The notes beneath the pieces were generated by a model. That model was not told where the DNA came from. It saw only the letters and a program-made list of their open reading frames with translations, and did not search any database. Of a stretch of DNA of 64,000 nucleotides, positions 37,020 through 47,104 are shown piece after piece. A program made the position numbers and the translations under genes. Origin of the DNA: Dolomedes plantarius (lineage: Eukaryota; Arthropoda; Arachnida; Araneae; Dolomedidae); contig OU015493.1 of assembly GCA_907164885.2 (NCBI GenBank), positions 48,615,031-48,679,030 on the forward strand, written 5' to 3'. Numbering within the stretch: the stretch's first letter is position 1; each line of letters starts with the position of its first letter.

Positions 37020-37080
37020 TGGTTTAGTATGTGCGTTATCTGCCAGTCAGTCAGTCTGTTGTGGAACTGTTATATATATA
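37020..37080 (-). mobile_element. Helitron-like 5' end fragment
   Basis: GTGCGTTATCTGCCAGTCAG with TCAGT.TG...GGAACTG and a TA run matches, inverted, the 5' ~60 bp of the element at 12336-13036. The rest is absent, and the TA run abuts a Tc1 element. Confidence 0.72.
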
Positions 37081-37082
37081 TA

Positions 37083-38491
37083 CACTCATGGACAAAAAAA
37101 TTAGCGCACCAAGAAGGCGTCGTCAAAATGAAACGAAATTTTACATACGTAATTACTACTTTGATATAAGTAAATGATAAGAAAATCAAAGAAAGTGGAT
37201 AATTTATTTCAGAGAAAAAGGCAAAAGAACGGAGGAGTTAATACTCCGTTGGACCCCTCTAGCTCGAATGCACGATGCGATAAGATCGGGCATTGAGTCA
37301 TACAAGTTCTGTATGATGTCTTGAGACATTTCGTTCCATATTTGCTGTAACCTTGCCTCTGGTTCGTTCAAACTCGTGGAATGCCCAACTCCTCATCCCA
37401 AATGATCCCAGGTATGCTCGATTGGTAACAAATCTGGGGATCGGGCAGGCCAAGGAAGGGTAGTAACAGTGCGGAGACAGTCTTGTGGCACCCTTACCGT
37501 ATGAGGCCGAGCATTGTCTTGTTGAAAAATGGCTCCTGGGAGCCGTTACATGAGTGGCAACACATGTGGTTGCAGGATTTCATGAACATACCGCTGGGCT
37601 GGCATGGTGCCACGGAACAATACTAGGAGTGACCGTGTATTGTAGGCAATGGCACCCCATACCATCACACCAGTTGTGGGAGCGATGTGTCGCTGTACCG
37701 CAAAGGCAGGATTGAAGCGTTCTCCACGGGCTCTCCACACACGAACACGATTGTCATCACTGCCGAGATTGAATCTGGATTCGTCGCTAAAGACGACCTG
37801 GTTCCATTCCGCTGCAGTCAAGTTTCCTCGTGCGTGGCAAAACTCCAAATGGAGGCGTCGATGGGTGGGCGTCAAGGGCAGCACACGTAATGGGCGCCGC
37901 GATACCAACTGTCCTTCAGCCAGGCGCCTTCGTATGGTTCAAGAAGACACAGAGTCCCCTAGTGAAGATGCTACCTGTGCCTGGATGGCGGCCGATGAAG
38001 CAGTTGGCTGTACGCGTGCATTTCTTACGATGTGGCGGTCTTCTCGACGACTGGTCTGTCCAGGGCGTCCTGAGCCTGGTCTTCATGCACATGACATCTC
38101 TCGGGTCCACTGGTCCCAACACCTCCTCACAACACAATCAGAGCGGCCTAATTGACGAGCTACTCGCCTAGCTGACCACCTGGCTTCCATCATCCCGACG
38201 ATTCTCCCCCTCTCAAACTGCGGCAACTGCTTATATTGTCTTCGAACATGGCGTAATGGCATGTCTATCTCAGCTCTTCCTTTGTAAATGATTCATCACA
38301 CTGAAACAAGCTTTGGTTACCTGTTTTATACTCCACAGAGTACGATGTTCAACGCCCTCTACCGGCTATACGTAATGCGCAATCACGCTGCATTGCTAAT
38401 CATATGCATATCTCCCCGACATGTACCTTCATTTCAAGTTTCGTTACGATCTCGCAATTATTTCTTGGTGCGCTAATTTTTTTGTCTATGA

Positions 38492-38494
<3 letters not shown>
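37083..38494 (-). mobile_element. Tc1 transposon, near-complete (1412 bp)
   Basis: The left end CACTCATGGACAAAAAAATT and right end AATTTTTTTGTCTATGAGTG are inverted repeats of about 30 bp (GCGCACCAAG internal). TA lies on both sides, and the right side opens into (TA)n. One transposase fills most of the interior on the minus strand. Confidence 0.95.
37204..38262 (-). pseudogene. Tc1 transposase, full length with four premature stops and no frameshift
   Basis: From ATG at 38262 to TAA at 37204-37206 one frame of 352 codons can be read. In order it has a paired-like helix-turn-helix (FERGRIVGMMEARWSARRVA, RQLGRSDCVVRRCWDQW), a GRPR-like hinge (RPGSGRPGQTSRRED) and a second helix-turn-helix. 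The catalytic motifs are VVFSDESRFN (Asp 1), IFQQDNARPHT (Asp 2) and SPDLLPIEHTWDHLG (Glu), with 32 residues between Asp 2 and Glu by my count. The C-terminus is SMPDLIASCIRARGVQ. Four in-frame stops (after MSCA, VSS, LPLM and DHLG) are each one C-to-T change from Arg CGA or Gln CAA/CAG. Length and motifs match the usual ~340-residue family; the copy is recent but dead. Confidence 0.95.
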
Positions 38495-38583
<89 letters not shown>

Positions 38584-38670
38584 ATGTATGTGTGTGTGTG
38601 TGTGTGTGCGTGTGTGCGTGTGTGTGTGTGTGTGCGTGTGCGTGTGTGTGTGTGAGAGAGAGAGAGAGAG
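38495..38670. repeat. (TA)n-(TG)n-(AG)n compound microsatellite
   Basis: TA to about 38575, then TG with GCG interruptions to about 38652, then (AG)n. It follows the Tc1 right end directly. Confidence 0.97.
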
Positions 38671-39981
38671 TTCATGTAATATATAAACAAATTTGAGTAT
38701 TCTTTCTATAGATTATTTCTCCGAATTAAAAAAAGACGCTACTGCCCGAAAACGTTAATCACAAAAATGTGAAGTTTGAGCAACAGTATGGATTTTAACA
38801 GTAGAACTATTATCGGCAGCACACAATAATTCTTTTACCAATTTACTCTGTACAAAATTCCTCGTGTACCCAGTCTTGCTATTTAAATTGTATGTAAAAG
38901 TATATCCATGTGGCTATTGTATCGAACGGAAAATTGATATCATTAATCAAGTCTTAATTAAGAACTTTTTTAAGGCCATTATTTTTTTTACTGGTTTACT
39001 GTATCCCCCTTAAACACACACACAAAAAAAACCCAGAGAATGGAGCTTTGCATTGATTAACAGCTCTTATTAAAAGTTTCATAATAAGGTAAGAGAATTA
39101 TTGTAATTTGTAAAGCTTTTTTCCAGGAAATCATTAGGAATTTATCTCTAGGTGGTTTTACAATGCATATTTTACGCTTCGCGTGAAATGGGGTTAAAAA
39201 AAAGCTGTTATATTTCAAAAAACTTTTTTTTTCATCTTTTCTCTTAATTATACATCATTTTATCTAATTATTCGGTCTTTTTTCACGGTTCATTTACAAC
39301 AGACAAAACTATTTTTCTGTATCATTTTTTTCGTCCGTTTAAAAATAGGTATTAATGAAACAATCATATGTTCCACGAATGTTATAGGAAAAATCTTTTG
39401 TTCAGAAGTGTAAAATTCAATTTTAGATTATTGCTGATTAATGTCTAAGGTAAAATTTCTTGAGGCTAAAGAAAGTTTATTTAGACATTTTAAATGAGAT
39501 TCCAGAACAGCATCTCTTGCTTTAGAAACTTTAAGTCTGGCATTTGAAATTTAATAACACTGGAGTACGTGAAACTTAGTAGACCGTGCATATAGTAACG
39601 TTTTTTTCAAAGGTGTTATTTAAGAAAAATCATAATAAGCATAAAATTGCTTAAACATTTTGAAGTTGTTTTAGAGATTTTGAAGTTAATATTCAAAGCA
39701 TACTTACTTTGTAATATTTAGGCTTAACCAAACGGTCTCTTTAATTTTGTTTTTCAGTTTTATACATAAAATAAGTTTCAAAATATTTTGTCACGAGTAT
39801 GTAAAAATATTTTTTCACTTACTTTTAAATCACTTTTAGAGGGAAAGAAAAGCAAATTTTTTTATCATTAAATTTTCAGCCCAGGACAAAGGAAAATGCT
39901 AACTGATATTTAATGTAAATAGGACAAAGGTAAGATGTTTAAAATTTCTTTGTTAGATGCATTGCCCACATCAATGTCGAG
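38671..39981. other. AT-rich spacer
   Basis: Nothing coding and no repeat boundary is recognised. Confidence 0.5.
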
Positions 39982-40015
39982 ATATATATATATATATTCA
40001 ACGACAAATATAACA

Positions 40016-40255
40016 GGTCCGTGGTAGCCTAGTAGTACCGAGTTGCTCTTCGGACTGGGGATACTCGGTTATAATTCCGCAATTCCATTAAATGAATAAC
40101 TTCGTGTCTAAGGCTATGAGGACATTAAGTCCGTAAACCGTAATGTCCTTCCACGAAGTAAGTGGGTGAGACAAGGTGCGAGTCTTGCAGATGTCGCCCT
40201 TGGGAATACTCATTCAAAACTATGGAAGTGGTGTTGACTCACCTGTTTAGTGCTC
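40016..40255 (+). mobile_element. SINE, GTAGCCTAGT family, with (TA)n-TTCAACGACAAATATAACA 5' flank
   Basis: The head GGTCCGTGGTAGCCTAGTAG has an A box; the B-box region is degraded (CTCGGTTATAATTCCG). The body CTTCGTGTCTAAGGC and tail GTGGTGTTGACTCACCTG follow the family. The same 19-bp flank precedes the partial copy at 41330. Confidence 0.8.
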
Positions 40256-41168
40256 TCAAATATAACATTTTACCAAAGGTTAGATATGTATAAATGCTGG
40301 GAAATGCATATATACAAACATAACATTTGAAATAAACATATTTGTTGGCCTTATCAAAACTACGAAAATCGATAAAAGTTATGCTCAGTTAAAGCTAATG
40401 TAAACATTTCATGCTGCGTGAAAGAATATTCTTTTAAACGCCTTAAAACACGCCCACTATTTTATGCAATCAAACATGTTTTCATTAGATTTTACCTAAT
40501 TTAAAGATTTTAGAGCTTTTTTATTAGAAAAGGAATAAATTTTGAGAATTGTCTCAAACAGTTGGATTTCTTTGTAACAAAACAATAAGAGTAAAATATC
40601 CAGTGTTTATGTATTACACGTATATACACTTTTGAAAAAATACAGCTTTTTTTTTCACAGAAAAAAAAACTACTTCTTATTACAATTTCGTAACATGCTT
40701 ACAGCCTTGAATGTGAAGAGATACAAAAATTTCTCTATATAGCCAGAGTGCATCCAGAAATGATACAAATTGGCCTCTGGAAGTAATTAATTTTTAATCC
40801 AATTATTACAGTTCGGCGAACGTAATAATAATTACAAGAGCTCATTGCTGAGCAGATGTTTAAAATGATTATCCAGAGCTCAATTACACGCCTCACAGAA
40901 ATATTTGATTGATAGTATGTGCAATAGAAAGCATGATGCAATTCTGTGAAATTTAGCTACCAAATAAGTTACACAAAATTAGTGATGTTAGCTAGTTTGA
41001 AATAGGTATTAAAATTGGGTTCCATAAAGGATTGCATATAAATATCAGCAAATAGCAATCAGTGCATTGGCAGTTAGGTTTTTTTTTTGTTAGCTACACC
41101 TCAAAATCCCTTGCTAGTTTCATTCATTTCCCCGATATTTTAAATATATAATGTACTATTGTGTGAGA
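40256..41168. other. AT-rich spacer
   Basis: No gene is recognised; the frame 40735-40941 on the minus strand has no motif. Confidence 0.45.
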
Positions 41169-41272
41169 CAAGGGTTTCCAAACTACGGCCCGCATTAGTC
41201 GGCCGCATGTGCCTGGTATCCGGCCCGCCATAGTTTATTTTGGTTCCATAGTAAAATTTAAAATGTCGAGAA

Positions 41273-41309
<37 letters not shown>

Positions 41310-41314
<5 letters not shown>

Positions 41315-41395
41315 CGACAAATATAACAGATCCGTGGTAGCCTAGTGGTACCGAGTTGCTCTTCGGACTTCGGGGTGCTCGGTTAATCCCCCCCA
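41310..41395 (+). mobile_element. Partial SINE with the same 5' flank as 40016
   Basis: TTCAACGACAAATATAACA, then GATCCGTGGTAGCCTAGTGG and TACCGAGTTGCTCTTCGGAC. It is cut off at CCCCCCCAGG after the B-box region. The flank plus head is almost identical to 39998-40075. Confidence 0.82.
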
Positions 41396-41407
41396 GGTAT
41401 TATTATT

Positions 41408-41481
41408 AAATAAAAACATATGATTATTATTTTGTATGGTTTGACTAAATAATACAAAATAATAATCATATGTGTTTATTT
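41408..41481. repeat. Foldback, 30-bp arms with one mismatch, 14-bp loop
   Basis: The left arm 41408-41437 (starting AAATAAAAACATATGATTAT) is the reverse complement of 41452-41481 except at one position. Confidence 0.95.
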
Positions 41482-41873
41482 AACGGCCAAATAAGAAACC
41501 CAATAACTGACATACACAATGAAATTCAACATTTTAACTGTAATTAATGATATGAGATTTATCCTAAAATCTTACAATAAGTGACATACATAGGTAATTT
41601 ACATAATGAAATTAGACATTACAATTCTCAATAGTGAGATTTATGTAGTTGTAACTTTCCACTGGCAATTTCTTGTAAGTTGTAGATGAAGTTTACTAGT
41701 GGAAATGTTTACTAGTCACGAAACGAAAATTTTCGCGTATTTCAAAACTACAGAATATTGGTATGATGAGCTAGCTAGCCAGGTGTTGGCACTTGGGAGT
41801 TAGTGGATGAGTCAGTGGGGTATTTAGGCTAAAAGGTTTGGAGACTCCTGGTGTAACATAATGAACCTAACTA

Positions 41874-42634
41874 CAGAAGGCCGTTCGCACTTTATGGAAA
41901 CAATTTTGTAATTTATTTTTCATGTTTGCACTTTGAGATAGAAATTTGGCAACTTCAGAATAATCATCTGCTACTGTTTTGTTTTCATTGGAATGTAAAA
42001 TAAAAGATTTATTTTGAAAATGGCTCCTAAAATTGATAGATGGCTCGAAGGTTACGTAACTGAGCTTTCCTAGGAGAAATATTCTTATGAACAAATTATA
42101 AAGCCGTGTAAAAATCGTGGTTATGGCATTTCAAAAAAAGGGATTTTTAATATATTAAATTTGAAAGGAAAAATACGTCTAACTGAAAGTAAAAATGAAA
42201 ACATGACCTCGAAACCTGGAAAGAACATTGATAAAGTTAAACTTCATATGTACAAAGTCTCTAGTCACACGTCTAAATAAATGCTGCATAACTAGTAAAG
42301 AAAGAATCAGAAACAGGAATAAAGTGTATCCCATTTAATGAAACACTTGTAAAATCACCAGACGCTTCTCCAATAAACTTTTGCGATTTTGGTCGAGCCT
42401 TTGGAAAACGGCATCCAAGAACACTGAACAGACTTTGGAAAACGGTCCAGAAAGAATGGGGTAAAATTGACATGACAGTACTGAGAAAAAGTTTACTTTC
42501 GTGGAAAATTCGAGCTAGAGTACTTGTTAAAAATCACAGCTATCAGACAGAAGCAAATCGCCGCAAAAAATACGGCATTTATACATAAAACTTAACTAAT
42601 AAAATCTTTTCCATAAAGTGCGAACGACTTTCTG
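41874..42634 (+). mobile_element. Internally deleted mariner-superfamily element (761 bp)
   Basis: The ends CAGAAGGCCGTTCGCACTTT and AAAGTGCGAACGACTTTCTG form inverted repeats (with TATGGAAA inside), flanked by TA (41872-41873 and 42635-42636). It holds the N- and C-terminal parts of a transposase on the plus strand. Confidence 0.9.
42020..42588 (+). pseudogene. Mariner-superfamily transposase, N- and C-termini only
   Basis: ATG at 42020 opens MAPKIDRWLEGYVTELS-stop-EKYSYEQIIKP, then NRGYGISKKGIFNILNLKGK, which looks like the helix-turn-helix of this transposase type. The central catalytic domain is missing. From about 42298 another stretch reads IPFNETLVKSPDASPINFCDFG, RTLNRLWKTVQKEWGKIDM and LLSWKIRARVLVK, ending at TAA 42586-42588. 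The SPDASP..F segment holds the third acidic position (family form SPDxSPxDF), here Asn instead of Asp. At least one stop and the large deletion make it inactive. Confidence 0.8.
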
Positions 42635-42711
42635 TATTACCCATGTACCATTGGTTTAATTAATTCACTGATGTTCATGCCACTAAAATCTCTGAAATAC
42701 TTTAGATTTAA

Positions 42712-43299
42712 GGGGACTCACGACCCTTAAGTCGAGGAAATAAGGCTGCTTTCGACATACCTTGTCTTTTAAGAATTTTTATTGTATACTGGATTGCGAG
42801 CAGAACTATGAATTTAATTTAACAATTAAATGTATAATTCCTGTTTTATATTTAAAATAAATAATTCAAAATACAATTGAACGTAAAACATTCAACATTA
42901 AAATATTTTTTTAATTTTTTTTAAAACTGCGCTAAATATACTTAAAATTTCCTTAAATTTTGCATTAGTTTACCCCTAAAAAAATGTTCAGTGATTGCAA
43001 TAATTCTAGTTCAGATGCAATAAAATAACATGATTATGCAGTGAAAAAATTTAATGGAATTATGTTTCATAGTTTTTCAGATATCATTTGCTGAATGATG
43101 CAAAATTACATTTTGAGAAATATGGGTTAAAAATTTTTCTTAACATAAAGTTGATCAGTAATTAAATAATTAGAATATCAATATCTCCGGAAGTAAGCGG
43201 AATATTTTCATGCTGTTATTATATATTACAGCTCAGAATATTTTCATATATTTTTTCAAAAAATCGAATGTTTTAAATATGCAAGTGTAGTGAGTCCCC
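42712..43299. mobile_element. TTAA-target MITE, family B, copy 1 (588 bp)
   Basis: The termini GGGGACTCACGACCC and AGTGTAGTGAGTCCCC are inverted repeats with TTAA on both sides (42708-42711 and 43300-43303). The interior matches, inverted, the copy at 57496-58237 (GCATAATCATGT and TTCAACATTAAAATA blocks). It has no transposase. Confidence 0.88.
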
Positions 43300-43303
43300 T
43301 TAA

Positions 43304-44738
<1,435 letters not shown>

Positions 44739-45046
44739 CGTATACAAATCTACATTTCTTGACGAATCTGGTTGAAACTTCGTATACTTTTGTTTTGAGG
44801 CCTGGAGATAATTCTAAGATTAGTTTGGAAGCTTTAAAATAGTTTTACAGATATTTTAATTCTAAAAATACTCCACCGCTACACTCATCCTGAGAAAACA
44901 TGGCCGACATATCTCCAGTATGGTGCAGCCATCTGTCGGCAGTGACAGGAATGAAAATTGACGGGAATTTAATACATTTATGTGGCCCTGAAAAGGACCT
45001 TTTTTTCTTTTGTGGGGCCCGAGCATAGCCGGCCAAGCCCAGCTAG
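44739..45046 (+). mobile_element. Helitron-like 3' portion ending in hairpin and CTAG
   Basis: The 3' end reads GGCCCGAGCATAGCCGGCC, a short hairpin, followed 8 bases later by CTAG (45043-45046) and a host T. That is the Helitron 3' signature. The 5' part (CTACATTTCTTGACGAATCTGG, ACTTCGTATACTTTTGTTTT) emerges from the microsatellite without a clean TC start, so the left boundary is uncertain. No coding sequence is present. Confidence 0.65.
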
Positions 45047-45378
45047 TATATATGTATGTATGAACAAGTGTCTCGTATTATAAAGCAACATAAATATCAG
45101 TAAATTTATTAAAACAATTAAAACAAATGTCAGTCCTATGCTTCTGTTAAAGCGGGAAAAATTACGTTCTTATACAGGGTGATTCAAAACTCCATGTAAA
45201 AACTTTTATGGGAGGTAGAAAACTCAAGAATGAAACAGAATGACACACGAATGTATAACCGGAAACGCAAACTTAATCAGCTAGGGCAATGGTTCTCAAC
45301 CGGTGGTGAGCGAAAATCTATAAGGGGTACGCGGTTAACTACCAATAAAAAATGAAAGTATTGCAATACTTTTATATA

Positions 45379-47035
45379 CAGTGGCTCCCAAAAGTGTTCG
45401 TACACTTACGAATTTCAATGAAATAGGGGTCTATCCATTAATTAAAATGAATATTTCAGAATGGGTATTTAATAATAAGATCTATAATCTATTCTTAACA
45501 AAACTACATGAAATATTTTGAAAACATAGTAAAACTTTATTTTTAAGAAACCAGTAATCAAAAAGTAACAAAAACTTTATCTCACAAAAGTCATCGTACA
45601 CTGAAATATTTTCGGATAAATTCATAATTTAAATTATCGTCTGGCGCTTTATTTTTATTTTTGAATTGTGGTGGCATTTAAAATATAGTTTGGCTTTAAT
45701 TTGTGCTTGCCTACTCCGTAATATTCTATTTATTATTTAAAAATGGCTCGTAGTCGTAATGAAGCAACAAACAGCATTCGAAAATTGATTATTTTTCATC
45801 ATAGTAGTGGTAAATCAGTTCGGGACATTGCTAAATTACTTAAGTTATCCCATTCTACTGTGCAGTATGTAAAAAAACGCTTTAAAGAAGAAAATTGGAT
45901 CGAAAACAAGGTAAGAAAAGGCCGTCCGGCAAAGTTAACAAAACGTGATCAGAGATTTATAATTAGAAAATTTCTGAAAAATTCACGTTTGAGTGCTGTA
46001 AAAGTTTCTGCAGAATTCAATGAAACATTTTCTACTTCAATTTCACCTAAAATGTTTTGACGAGTTCTCAGAACAGCTGGATTACATGGGCGTTCTGCCC
46101 ATAGAAAATTTTTTGTGAGTGAGAAAAACTGAAAGTTTAGGCTTCCCTTCGCACTATCAATGATAAATAAGCCCCAAACCTATTGGAATAATGTATTATT
46201 TGCCGATGAACATTTTTGGTGCTGATGGGCGTATAATTGTATGTAGAAGAAAAAAATGAGGAACTTAATCCCAAGAACTTAGTAGGAACAGTTAAGCATG
46301 CCGGTGGAGGTATCCTTGTGTGGGGGTGCATGTCAGCATCAGGACTAGGAAATTTGGTATTTATTGATGGCATAATGAATCATGCTGCTTTTATAAATAT
46401 TTTAAGAGACAATTTAAAATTATCAGCTTAAAATTTGGGTATTGGAAACAACTTTGCTTTTTTATCAAGATAACGATCCTAAGCACACGGCTCTCAACGT
46501 TCGCATCTGGTGTCTCTATAATTGTCCACAAGTTTTGAAAAAAACCACCTCAATCGCCAGATTAAAACCCTATAGAACATATTTGAAGAAAACTGGAGGT
46601 TCGAGTACTAAAACACGACATTTACACGAAAAGCGAACTAAAAACAATTATGATAGAGGGATGGATGAACATTGATGCAAAATTTACAAAAGAACTAAAG
46701 CAATCTATTCCCAGACGTTTAAAAGCTGTTGTGGATGCTAAAGGATATCCCTACTAAATATTAATTTAACGAAAAATTAGAATATTTACTAATATGTAGA
46801 GATTTTTTACAAGTGTACGATGACTTTTGTGAGGTAAAGTTTTTGTTACTTTTGGATTATTGGTTTCTTAAAAATAAAGTTTTACTATGTTTTCAAAATA
46901 TTTCATGTAGTTTTGCTAAGAATAGATTATAGATCTTATTATTAAATACCCATTCTTAAATATTCATTTTAATCAATGGATAGACCCCTATTTCATTGAA
47001 AATCGTAAGTGTACGAACACTTTTGGGAGCCACTG
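45379..47035 (+). mobile_element. Tc1-type transposon with ~225-bp IR/DR ends, inserted in the hAT
   Basis: It starts CAGTGGCTCCCAAAAGTGTT and ends with the complement, flanked by TA (45377-45378 and 47036-47037). The inverted repeats (45379-45602 and 46811-47035) differ at only a handful of sites. Each carries an outer and an inner CAAAAGT..TCGTACACT motif about 200 bp apart, an IR/DR design. Length is 1657 bp. Confidence 0.95.
45743..46757 (+). pseudogene. Tc1 transposase, several frameshifts and stops
   Basis: ATG at 45743 gives an intact N-terminus of 105 residues: helix-turn-helix KSVRDIAKLLKLSHSTVQYV, the GRPAKLTKRDQRF hinge (GRPR-type) and a second helix-turn-helix, ending KMF-stop. 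The frame continues past the stop as RVLRTAGLHGRSAHRK. The catalytic domain is shifted: NNVLFADEHFW (Asp 1) near 46190, LVGTVKHAGGGILVWGCMS at 46280-46340, FYQDNDPKHTALNV (Asp 2) at 46458, then a degraded third region. The C-terminus KELKQSIPRRLKAVVDAKG and Y-stop ends at about 46757. It is inactive. Confidence 0.88.
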
Positions 47036-47104
47036 TATATTGTTAATTAACTTCATGAATGGCATTGAAAAATAACACAAAGAACTAGCAGACATTGCTG
47101 TGAA

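Larger units (their letters stand above)
41169..41850. mobile_element. Non-autonomous hAT element carrying a SINE fragment and a foldback
   Basis: The termini CAAGGGTTTCCAAACT and GGTTTGGAGACTCCTG are inverted hAT-type ends. They are flanked by GTGTGAGA (41161-41168) and GTGTAACA (41851-41858), an 8-bp target duplication with two differences. Inside are a (TA)n tract (41277-41310), a SINE head and a 30-bp-arm hairpin. There is no transposase. Confidence 0.78.

Noticed and set aside
37649..38155. 168-codon plus-strand frame, Arg/Ser-rich
   Set aside because: It is a shadow of the minus-strand Tc1 transposase, which reads through colinear catalytic motifs.
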